A stretch of DNA of 64,000 bases, from assembly GCA_963931865.1 (NCBI GenBank), contig OZ007507.1:8429847-8493846 (forward strand), in the 5' to 3' direction. Positions 53,101 through 64,000 of this stretch are shown in pieces. The position numbers were made by a program, and so were the translations under genes. How positions within the stretch are numbered: position 1 is the stretch's first letter; each line of letters starts with the position of its first letter. Under the pieces are notes generated by a model that searched no databases, had not been told where the DNA came from, and saw only the letters and a list, made by a program, of their open reading frames with translations. The DNA comes from Axinella damicornis. Its lineage: Eukaryota > Porifera > Demospongiae > Axinellida > Axinellidae.

Positions 53101-56100
53101 AATGACAAGCTATTCACAGTACCATGAGATCAAGTTGGCCACACCAACTGTTGGGGTGAGGTACGTACGTAGCTTGTGGTAGATCCCTACAGGAACCTTC
53201 CAGTTAACTCCTGTCAGCACTCCTTCAGCAATTGTGGTTCAGGTGTTTGATACGTATACTTGTGGCAATCCCCGTGGGTCTCACTCGATCAACAAAGGGT
53301 CACAAGTTTGCTAACCCACCAGTGAGTTACGTATGCAACATTGGCAAGTGCTGGGTCAGCATTGTGATGCTAGTTGCAATATCGAACTCTGCGGTGAAGA
53401 ATTCTTTTTTATATCAAGGCCATGATAGATCACCTCCAGTGGCTCTGATAACCAGAGTTGATGTACTTGGAATGGCACTACAAGACTCATCTGTGAAGAT
53501 TTTTTTTTTTCATTTTAGATAAAGGCTGATGATGGCTAGTGATTCTGGAGGGTGATTGGGCATCGAATTGAGTGAGTTGGGACTCACAGTTTCTACCATA
53601 CCCAGCCGATGATGGCTAGTGATGCTGGATGCATTCTGGAGGGTGATTGGGCATTGAACTTGACAATCACGTTGATAAGCTACGATTGGTGTCAACTGTG
53701 GTCACTTTGTCTGTTAGGGTGAGTGTATCAATCAGAAATGACAAGCTATTCACAGTACCATGAGATCAAGTTGGCCACACCAACTGTTGGGGTGAGGTAC
53801 GTACGTAGTTTCTGGTAGATCCCTACAGGAACCTTCCAGTTAACTCCTGTCAGCACTCCTTCAGCAATTGTGGTTCAGGTGTTTGATATGTATACTTGTG
53901 GCAATCCCCGTGGGTCTCACTCGATCAACAAAGGGTCACAAGTTTGCTAACCCACCAGTGAGTTACGTATGCATGCTGGGTCAGCATTGTGAAGCTAGTT
54001 GCAATATCGAACTCTGCGGTGAAGAATTCTTTTTTATATCAAGGCCATGATAGATCATGATAGATCACCTCCAGTGGCTCTGATAACCAGAGTTGATGTA
54101 CTTGGAATGGCACTACAAGACTCATCTGTGAAGAATTTTTTTTCTTCATTTTAGATAAAGGCTGATGATGGCTAGTGATTCTGGAGGGTGATTGGGCATC
54201 GAATTGAGTGAGTTGGGACTCACAGTTTCTACCATACCCAGCCGATGATGGCTAGTGATGCTGGATGCATTCTGGACGGTGATTGGGTATTGAACTTGAC
54301 AATCACGCTGATAAGCTACGATTGGTGTCAACTGTGGTCACTTTGTCTGTTAGGGTGAGTGTATCAATCAGAAATGACAAGCTATTCACAGTACCATGAG
54401 ATCAAGTTGGCCACACCAACTGTTGGGGTGAGGTACGTACGTAGCTTCTGGTAGATCCCTACAGGAACCTTCCAGTTAACTCCTGTCAGCACTCCTTCAG
54501 CAATTGTGGTTCAGGTGTTTGATACGTATACTTGTGGCAATCCCCGTGGGTCTCACTCGATCAACAAAGGGTCACAAGTTTGCTAACCCACCAGTGAGTT
54601 ACGTATGCATGCTGGGTCAGCATTGTGAAGCTAGTTGCAATATCGAACTCTGCGGTGAAGAATTCTTTTTTATATCAAGGCTATGATAGATCATGATAGA
54701 TCACCTCCAGTGGCTCTGATAACCAGAGTTGATGTACTTGGAATGGCACTACAAGACTCATCTGTGAAGAATTTTTTTTTTCATTTTAGATAAAGGCTGA
54801 TGATGGCTAGTGATTCAGGAGGGTGATTGGGCATCGAATTGAGTGAGTTGGGACTCACACTTTCTACCATACCCAGCCGATGATGGCTAGTGATGCTGGA
54901 TGCATTCTGGAGGGTGATTGGGCATTGAACTTGACAATCACGTTGATAAGCTACGATTGGTGTCAACTGTGGTCACTTTGTCTGTTAGGGTGAGTGTATC
55001 AATCAGAAATGACAAGCTATTCACAGTACCATGAGATCAAGTTGGCCACACCAACTGTTGGGGTGAGGTACGTACGTAGCTTGTGGTAGATCCCTACAGG
55101 AACCTTCCAGTTAACTCCTGTCAGCACTCCTTCAGCAATTGTGGTTCAGGTGTTTGATACGTATACTTGTGGCAATCCCCGTGGGTCTCACTCGATCAAC
55201 AAAGGGTCACAAGTTTGCTAACCCACCAGTGAGTTACGTATGCAACATTGGCAAGTGCTGGGTCAGCATTGTGATGCTAGTTGCAATATCGAACTCTGCG
55301 GTGAAGAATTCTTTTTTATATCAAGGCCATGATAGATCACCTCCAGTGGCTCTGATAACCAGAGTTGATGTACTTGGAATGGCACTACAAGACTCATCTG
55401 TGAAGATTTTTTTTTTTCATTTTAGATAAAGGCTGATGATGGCTAGTGATTCTGGAGGGTGATTGGGCATCGAATTGAGTGAGTTGGGACTCACAGTTTC
55501 TACCATACCCAGCCGATGATGGCTAGTGATGCTGGATGCATTCTGGAGGGTGATTGGGCATTGAACTTGACAATCACGTTGATAAGCTACGATTGGTGTC
55601 AACTGTGGTCACTTTGTCTGTTAGGGTGAGTGTATCAATCAGAAATGACAAGCTATTCACAGTACCATGAGATCAAGTTGGCCACACCAACTGTTGGGGT
55701 GAGGTACGTACGTAGCTTCTGGTAGATCCCTACAGGAACCTTCCAGTTAACTCCTGTCAGCACTCCTTCAGCAATTGTGGTTCAGGTGTTTGATACGTAT
55801 ACTTGTGGCAATCCCCGTGGGTCTCACTCGATCAACAAAGGGTCACAAGTTTGCTAACCCACCAGTAAGTTACGTATGCAACATTGGCAAGTGCTGGGTC
55901 AGCATTGTGATGCTAGTTGCAATATCGAACTCTGCGGTGAAGAATTCTTTTTTATATCAAGGCCATGATAGATCACCTCCAGTGGCTCTGATAACCAGAG
56001 TTGATGTACTTCGAATGGCACTACAAGACTCATCTGTGAAGAATTTTTTTTTTTTTCATTTTAGATCAAGGCCGATGATGGCTAGTGATTCTGGAGGGTG

Positions 56101-59100
56101 ATTGGGCATCGAATTGAGTGAGTTGGGACTCACACTTTCCACCACACCCAGCCGATGATGGCTAGTGATGCTGGATGCATTCTGGAGGGTGATTGGGCAT
56201 TGAACTTGACAATCACGTTGATAAGCTACGATTGGTGTCAACTGTGGTCACTTTGTCTGTTAGGGTGAGTGTATCAATCAGAAATGACAAGCTATTCACA
56301 GTACCATGAGATCAAGTTGGCCACACCAACTGTTGGGGTGAGGTACGTACGTAGCTTCTGGTAGATCCCTACAGGAACCTTCCAGTTAACTCCTGTCAGC
56401 ACTCCTTCAGCAATTGTGGTTCAGGTGTTTGATACGTATACTTGTGGCAATCCCCGTGGGTCTCACTCGATCAACAAAGGGTCACAAGTTTGCTAACCCA
56501 CCAGTGAGTTACGTATGCATGCTGGGTCAGCATTGTGAAGCTAGTTGCAATATCGAACTCTGCGGTGAAGAATTCTTTTTTATATCAAGGCTATGATAGA
56601 TCATGATAGATCACCTCCAGTGGCTCTGATAACCAGAGTTGATGTACTTGGAATGGCACTACAAGACTCATCTGTGAAGAATTTTTTTTTTCATTTTAGA
56701 TAAAGGCTGATGATGGCTAGTGATTCAGGAGGGTGATTGGGCATCGAATTGAGTGAGTTGGGACTCACACTTTCTACCATACCCAGCCGATGATGGCTAG
56801 TGATGCTGGATGCATTCTGGAGGGTGATTGGGCATTGAACTTGACAATCACGCTGATAAGCTACGATTGGTGTCAACTGTGGTCACTTTGTCTGTTAGGG
56901 TGAGTGTATCAATCAGAAATGACAAGCTATTCACAGTACCATGAGATCAAGTTGGCCACACCAACTGTTGGGGTGAGGTACGTACGTAGCTTGTGGTAGA
57001 TCCCTACAGGAACCTTCCAGTTAACTCCTGTCAGCACTCCTTCAGCAATTGTGGTTCAGGTGTTTGATACGTATACTTGTGGCAATCCCCGTGGGTCTCA
57101 CTCGATCAACAAAGGGTCACAAGTTTGCTAACCCACCAGTGAGTTACGTATGCAACATTGGCAAGTGCTGGGTCAGCATTGTGATGCTAGTTGCAATATC
57201 GAACTCTGCGGTGAAGAATTCTTTTTTATATCAAGGCCATGATAGATCACCTCCAGTGGCTCTGATAACCAGAGTTGATGTACTTGGAATGGCACTACAA
57301 GACTCATCTGTGAAGAATTTTTTTTTTCATTTTAGATAAAGGCTGATGATGGCTAGTGATTCTGGAGGGTGATTGGGCATCGAATTGAGTGAGTTGGGAC
57401 TCACAGTTTCTACCATACCCAGCCGATGATGGCTAGTGATGCTGGATGCATTCTGGAGGGTGATTGGGCATTGAACTTGACAATCACGTTGATAAGCTAC
57501 GATTGGTGTCAACTGTGGTCACTTTGTCTGTTAGGGTGAGTGTATCAATCAGAAATGACAAGCTATTCACAGTACCATGAGATCAAGTTGGCCACACCAA
57601 CTGTTGGGGTGAGGTACGTACGTAGCTTCTGGTAGATCCCTACAGGAACCTTCCAGTTAACTCCTGTCAGCACTCCTTCAGCAATTGTGGTTCAGGTGTT
57701 TGATACGTATACTTGTGGCAATCCCCGTGGGTCTCACTCGATCAACAAAGGGTCACAAGTTTGCTAACCCACCAGTAAGTTACGTATGCAACATTGGCAA
57801 GTGCTGGGTCAGCATTGTGATGCTAGTTGCAATATCGAACTCTGCGGTGAAGAATTCTTTTTTATATCAAGGCCATGATAGATCACCTCCAGTGGCTCTG
57901 ATAACCAGAGTTGATGTACTTGGAATGGCACTACAAGACTCATCTGTGAAGAATTTTTTTTTTTTTCATTTTAGATCAAGGCCGATGATGGCTAGTGATT
58001 CTGGAGGGTGATTGGGCATCGAATTGAGTGAGTTGGGACTCACACTTTCTACCACACCCAGCCGATGATGGCTAGTGATGCTGGATGCATTCTGGAGGGT
58101 GATTGGGCATTGAACTTGACAATCACGTTGATAAGCTACGATTGGTGTCAACTGTGGTCACTTTGTCTGTTAGGGTGAGTGTATCAATCAGAAATGACAA
58201 GCTATTCACAGTACCATGAGATCAAGTTGGCCACACCAACTGTTGGGGTGAGGTACGTACGTAGCTTCTGGTAGATCCCTACAGGAACCTTCCAGTTAAC
58301 TCCTGTCAGCACTCCTTCAGCAATTGTGGTTCAGGTGTTTGATATGTATACTTGTGGCAATCCCCGTGGGTCTCACTCGATCAACAAAGGGTCACAAGTT
58401 TGCTAACCCACCAGTGAGTTACGTATGCAACATTGGCAAGTGCTGGGTCAGCATTGTGATGCTAGTTGCAATATCGAACTCTGCGGTGAAGAATTCTTTT
58501 TTATATCAAGGCCATGATAGATCATGATAGATCACCTCCAGTGGCTCTGATAACCAGAGTTGATGTACTTCGAATGGCACTACAAGACTCATCTGTGAAG
58601 ATTTTTTTTTTCATTTTAGATAAAGGCTGATGATGGCTAGTGATTCTGGAGGGTGATTGGGCATCGAATTGAGTGAGTTGGGACTCACAGTTTCTACCAT
58701 ACCCAGCCGATGATGGCTAGTGATGCTGGATGCATTCTGGAGGGTGATTGGGCATTGAACTTGACAATCACGTTGATAAGCTACGATTGGTGTCAACTGT
58801 GGTCACTTTGTCTGTTAGGGTGAGTGTATCAATCAGAAATGACAAGCTATTCACAGTACCATGAGATCAAGTTGGCCACACCAACTGTTGGGGTGAGGTA
58901 CGTACGTAGTTTCTGGTAGATCCCTACAGGAACCTTCCAGTTAACTCCTGTCAGCACTCCTTCAGCAATTGTGGTTCAGGTGTTTGATATGTATACTTGT
59001 GGCAATCCCCGTGGGTCTCACTCGATCAACAAAGGGTCACAAGTTTGCTAACCCACCAGTGAGTTACGTATGCAACATTGGCAAGTGCTGGGTCAGCATT

Positions 59101-62100
59101 GTGATGCTAGTTGCAATATCGAACTCTGCGGTGAAGAATTCTTTTTTATATCAAGGCCATGATAGATCATGATAGATCACCTCCAGTGGCTCTGATAACC
59201 AGAGTTGATGTACTTCGAATGGCACTACAAGACTCATCTGTGAAGATTTTTTTTTTCATTTTAGATAAAGGCTGATGATGGCTAGTGATTCTGGAGGGTG
59301 ATTGGGCATCGAATTGAGTGAGTTGGGACTCACAGTTTCTACCATACCCAGCCGATGATGGCTAGTGATGCTGGATGCATTCTGGAGGGTGATTGGGCAT
59401 TGAACTTGACAATCACGTTGATAAGCTACGATTGGTGTCAACTGTGGTCACTTTGTCTGTTAGGGTGAGTGTATCAATCAGAAATGACAAGCTATTCACA
59501 GTACCATGAGATCAAGTTGGCCACACCAACTGTTGGGGTGAGGTACGTACGTAGTTTCTGGTAGATCCCTACAGGAACCTTCCAGTTAACTCCTGTCAGC
59601 ACTCCTTCAGCAATTGTGGTTCAGGTGTTTGATATGTATACTTGTGGCAATCCCCGTGGGTCTCACTCGATCAACAAAGGGTCACAAGTTTGCTAACCCA
59701 CCAGTGAGTTACGTATGCAACATTGGCAAGTGCTGGGTCAGCATTGTGATGCTAGTTGCAATATCGAACTCTGCGGTGAAGAATTCTTTTTTATATCAAG
59801 GCCATGATAGATCATGATAGATCACCTCCAGTGGCTCTGATAACCAGAGTTGATGTACTTCGAATGGCACTACAAGACTCATCTGTGAAGATTTTTTTTT
59901 TTCATTTTAGATAAAGGCTGATGATGGCTAGTGATTCTGGAGGGTGATTGGGCATCGAATTGAGTGAGTTGGGACTCACAGTTTCTACCATACCCAGCCG
60001 ATGATGGCTAGTGATGCTGGATGCATTCTGGAGGGTGATTGGGCATTGAACTTGACAATCACGTTGATAAGCTACGATTGGTGTCAACTGTGGTCACTTT
60101 GTCTGTTAGGGTGAGTGTATCAATCAGAAATGACAAGCTATTCACAGTACCATGAGATCAAGTTGGCCACACCAACTGTTGGGGTGAGGTACGTACGTAG
60201 TTTCTGGTAGATCCCTACAGGAACCTTCCAGTTAACTCCTGTCAGCACTCCTTCAGCAATTGTGGTTCAGGTGTTTGATATGTATACTTGTGGCAATCCC
60301 CGTGGGTCTCACTCGATCAACAAAGGGTCACAAGTTTGCTAACCCACCAGTGAGTTACGTATGCAACATTGGCAAGTGCTGGGTCAGCATTGTGATGCTA
60401 GTTGCAATATCGAACTCTGCGGTGAAGAATTCTTTTTTATATCAAGGCCATGATAGATCATGATAGATCACCTCCAGTGGCTCTGATAACCAGAGTTGAT
60501 GTACTTGGAATGGCACTACAAGACTCATCTGTGAAGAATTTTTTTTTTCATTTTAGATAAAGGCTGATGATGGCTAGTGATTCTGGAGGGTGATTGGGCA
60601 TCGAATTGAGTGAGTTGGGACTCACAGTTTCTACCATACCCAGCCGATGATGGCTAGTGATGCTGGATGCATTCTGGACGGTGATTGGGCATTGAACTTG
60701 ACAATCACGCTGATAAGCTACGATTGGTGTCAACTGTGGTCACTTTGTCTGTTAGGGTGAGTGTATCAATCAGAAATGACAAGCTATTCACAGTACCATG
60801 AGATCAAGTTGGCCACACCAACTGTTGGGGTGAGGTACGTACGTAGCTTGTGGTAGATCCCTACAGGAACCTTCCAGTTAACTCCTGTCAGCACTCCTTC
60901 AGCAATTGTGGTTCAGGTGTTTGATACGTATACTTGTGGCAATCCCCGTGGGTCTCACTCGATCAACAAAGGGTCACAAGTTTGCTAACCCACCAGTGAG
61001 TTACGTATGCAACATTGGCAAGTGCTGGGTCAGCATTGTGATGCTAGTTGCAATATCGAACTCTGCGGTGAAGAATTCTTTTTTATATCAAGGCCATGAT
61101 AGATCACCTCCAGTGGCTCTGATAACCAGAGTTGATGTACTTGGAATGGCACTACAAGACTCATCTGTGAAGAATTTTTTTTTTCATTTCATTTTAGATC
61201 AAGGCCGATGATGGCTAGTGATTCTGGAGGGTGATTGGGCATCGAATTGAGTGAGTTGGGTCTCACAGTTTCTACCATACCCAGCCGATGATGGCTAGTG
61301 ATGCTGGATGCATTCTGGAGGGTGATTGGGTATTCAACTTGACAATCACGTTGATAAGCTACGATTGGTGTCAACTGTGGTCACTTTGTCTGTTAGGGTG
61401 AGTGTATCAATCAGAAATGACAAGCTAATCACAGTACGTACCATGAGAACAAGTTGGCCACACCAACTGTTGGGGTGAGGTACGTAGGTAGCTTCTGGTA
61501 GATCTCTACAGGAACCTTCCAGTTAACTCCTGTCAGCACTCCTTCAGCAATTGTGGTTCAGGTGTTTGATATGTATACTTGTGGCAATCCCCGTGGGTCT
61601 CACTCGATCAACAAAGGGTCACAAGTTTGCTAACCCACCAGTGAGTTACGTATGCAACATTGGCAAGTGCTGGGTCAGCATTGTGATGCTAGTTGCAATA
61701 TCGAACTCTGCGGTGAAGAATTTTTTTATATCAAGGCCATGATAGATCACCTCCAGTGGCTCTGATAACCAGAGTTGATATACTTCGAATGGCACTACAA
61801 GACTCATCTGTGAAGAATTTTTTTTTTTTTCATTTTAGATCAAGGCCGATGATGGCTAGTGATTCTGGAGGGTGATTGGGCATCGAATTGAGTGAGTTGG
61901 GTCTCACAGTTTCTACCATACCCAGCCGATGATGGCTAGTGATGCTGGATGCATTCTGGAGGGTGACTGGGCATTGAACTTGACAATCACGTTGATAAGC
62001 TACGATTGGTGTCAACTGTGGTCACTTTGTCTGTTAGGGTGAGTGTATCAATCAGAAATGACAAGCTATTCACAGTACGTACCATGAGAACAAGTTGGCC

Positions 62101-64000
62101 ACACCAACTGTTGGGGTGAGGTACGTAGGTAGCTTATGGTAGATCCCTACAGGAATCTTCCAGTTAACTCCTGTCAGCACTCCTTCAGCAATTGTGGTTC
62201 AGGTGTTTGATATGTATACTTGTGGCAATCCCCGTGGGTCTCACTCGATCAACAAAGGGTCACAAGTTTGCTAACCCACCAGTGAGTTACGTATGCAACA
62301 TTGGCAAGTGCTGGGTCAGCATTGTGATGCTAGTTGCAATATTGAACTCTGCGGTGAAGAATTCTTTTTTATATCAAGGCCATGATAGATCACCTCCAGT
62401 GGCTCTGATAACCAGAGTTGATGTACTTCGAATGGCACTACAAGACTCATCTGTGAAGATTTTTTTTTTTCATTTTAGATAAAGGCTGATGATGGCTAGT
62501 GATTCTGGAGGGTGATTGGGCATCGAATTGAGTGAGTTGGGACTCACAGTTTCTACCATACCCAGCCGATGATGGCTAGTGATGCTGGATGCATTCTGGA
62601 GGGTGATTGGGCATTGAACTTGACAATCACGTTGATAAGCTACGATTGGTGTCAACTGTGGTCACTTTGTCTGTTAGGGTGAGTGTATCAATCAGAAATG
62701 ACAAGCTATTCACAGTACCATGAGATCAAGTTGGCCACACCAACTGTTGGGGTGAGGTACGTACGTAGTTTCTGGTAGATCCCTACAGGAACCTTCCAGT
62801 TAACTCCTGTCAGCACTCCTTCAGCAATTGTGGTTCAGGTGTTTGATATGTATACTTGTGGCAATCCCCGTGGGTCTCACTCGATCAACAAAGGGTCACA
62901 AGTTTGCTAACCCACCAGTGAGTTACGTATGCAACATTGGCAAGTGCTGGGTCAGCATTGTGATGCTAGTTGCAATATCGAACTCTGCGGTGAAGAATTC
63001 TTTTTTATATCAAGGCCATGATAGATCATGATAGATCACCTCCAGTGGCTCTGATAACCAGAGTTGATGTACTTCGAATGGCACTACAAGACTCATCTGT
63101 GAAGATTTTTTTTTTCATTTTAGATAAAGGCTGATGATGGCTAGTGATTCTGGAGGGTGATTGGGCATCGAATTGAGTGAGTTGGGACTCACAGTTTCTA
63201 CCATACCCAGCCGATGATGGCTAGTGATGCTGGATGCATTCTGGAGGGTGATTGGGCATTGAACTTGACAATCACGTTGATAAGCTACGATTGGTGTCAA
63301 CTGTGGTCACTTTGTCTGTTAGGGTGAGTGTATCAATCAGAAATGACAAGCTATTCACAGTACCATGAGATCAAGTTGGCCACACCAACTGTTGGGGTGA
63401 GGTACGTACGTAGTTTCTGGTAGATCCCTACAGGAACCTTCCAGTTAACTCCTGTCAGCACTCCTTCAGCAATTGTGGTTCAGGTGTTTGATATGTATAC
63501 TTGTGGCAATCCCCGTGGGTCTCACTCGATCAACAAAGGGTCACAAGTTTGCTAACCCACCAGTGAGTTACGTATGCAACATTGGCAAGTGCTGGGTCAG
63601 CATTGTGATGCTAGTTGCAATATCGAACTCTGCGGTGAAGAATTCTTTTTTATATCAAGGCCATGATAGATCATGATAGATCACCTCCAGTGGCTCTGAT
63701 AACCAGAGTTGATGTACTTCGAATGGCACTACAAGACTCATCTGTGAAGATTTTTTTTTTTCATTTTAGATAAAGGCTGATGATGGCTAGTGATTCTGGA
63801 GGGTGATTGGGCATCGAATTGAGTGAGTTGGGACTCACAGTTTCTACCATACCCAGCCGATGATGGCTAGTGATGCTGGATGCATTCTGGAGGGTGATTG
63901 GGCATTGAACTTGACAATCACGTTGATAAGCTACGATTGGTGTCAACTGTGGTCACTTTGTCTGTTAGGGTGAGTGTATCAATCAGAAATGACAAGCTAT
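50010..64000. repeat. Tandem array, 22 units of 635-646 bp, continuing past the window
   Basis: Units begin TTAACTCCTGTCAGCAC at 50010, 50650, 51287, 51933, 52569, 53204, 53840, 54476, 55111, 55747, 56386, 57021, 57657, 58296, 58941, 59586, 60232, 60878, 61523, 62164, 62800 and 63445. Identity between units is very high, with a few diagnostic variants: presence of CATTGGCAAG, a duplicated ATGATAGATC, and T-run length. Each unit has an internal ~95-bp duplication (GATGATGGCTAGTGAT twice), a GTACGTACGTAG palindrome, and an intron-end-like T-run with CATTTTAG. No rRNA, snRNA or tRNA sequence is recognised. Confidence 0.97.
51933..57656. repeat. Higher-order trimer repeat within the array (period ~1907-1910 bp)
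   Basis: Units at 51933-52569-53204 are repeated with the same variants at 53840-54476-55111 (offset 1907) and largely again at 55747-56386-57021 (offset 1907-1910). For example TGGGTATTGAAC with CACGCTG recurs at 52377 and 54284, and GGCTATGATAG at 52772, 54679 and 56589. After 58296 a block of four consecutive 645-646 bp units is homogeneous instead. Confidence 0.85.

Noticed and set aside
50038..63676. Repeated 60-108 codon open frames on both strands in every array unit
   Set aside because: They recur because the DNA repeats; they overlap on both strands, vary in length with T-run indels and show no domain. Only the frame crossing the left edge is noted, at low confidence.
50010..64000. 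Array as a CRISPR, rDNA or 5S/snRNA cluster
   Set aside because: Units are about 640 bp with no short repeat-spacer pattern, and I find no conserved rRNA, 5S or U-RNA core in the unit.

Overview
The window looks like non-coding-rich, repeat-laden nuclear DNA of an invertebrate animal, most likely a sponge (demosponge). The grounds are short exons with GT-AG introns, fragments of animal genes (CLN3, dihydrolipoamide dehydrogenase, SF3B1, axonemal dynein, a ribonuclease-inhibitor-type LRR exon), Ty3/gypsy and LINE relics, many terminal-inverted-repeat (TIR) elements, and long microsatellites and homopolymers. The sponge assignment rests on general resemblance of the interspersed repeats to ones I associate with sponge genomes, so treat it as inference. 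I see no intact multi-exon gene, no rRNA or tRNA gene and no CRISPR array.

Layout. 1-14.5 kb is a series of minus-strand exon fragments of unrelated conserved genes: CLN3 (1.7-2.7 kb), DLD (5.3-7.3 kb), one ankyrin exon (9.2 kb), unidentified exons (10.2-12.2 kb) and SF3B1 (13.4-14.4 kb). Most carry stops, frameshifts or missing exons but keep their introns, so they are unprocessed fragments. 15.5-17.0 kb is a decayed Ty3/gypsy element. 18.4-19.6 kb is a plus-strand broken gene of an unnamed family. 19.6-22.2 kb is a second copy of 10.6-12.4 kb; comparing the copies exposes empty sites for two transposons. 25-28.5 kb holds a tyrosine-recombinase fragment, a LINE endonuclease and an intron-containing gypsy-type integrase gene that is broken. 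31-39 kb is LINE debris and tandem repeats, including three head-to-tail copies of a TTAA-flanked element. 39.3-41.1 kb has axonemal dynein and LRR exon fragments. 41-49.9 kb is minisatellites and TIR elements, including one that carries the first exon of a RecQ-like helicase. 50.0-64.0 kb is a tandem array of 22 units of about 636-646 bp that runs off the right edge.

Two transposon groups can be delimited well. A MULE-like family has TIRs beginning TAGCCTCGTTCCCAGGC and makes 9-bp target duplications: four insertions show clear duplications (one of them in both copies of the segmental duplication), and several more have ends only. A piggyBac-like group starts CCCTTTAACC or similar, is flanked by TTAA, and has related copies of two insertion sites without the element. 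No working pathway or operon can be read from this window; it records gene-fragment duplication, transposition and tandem amplification.
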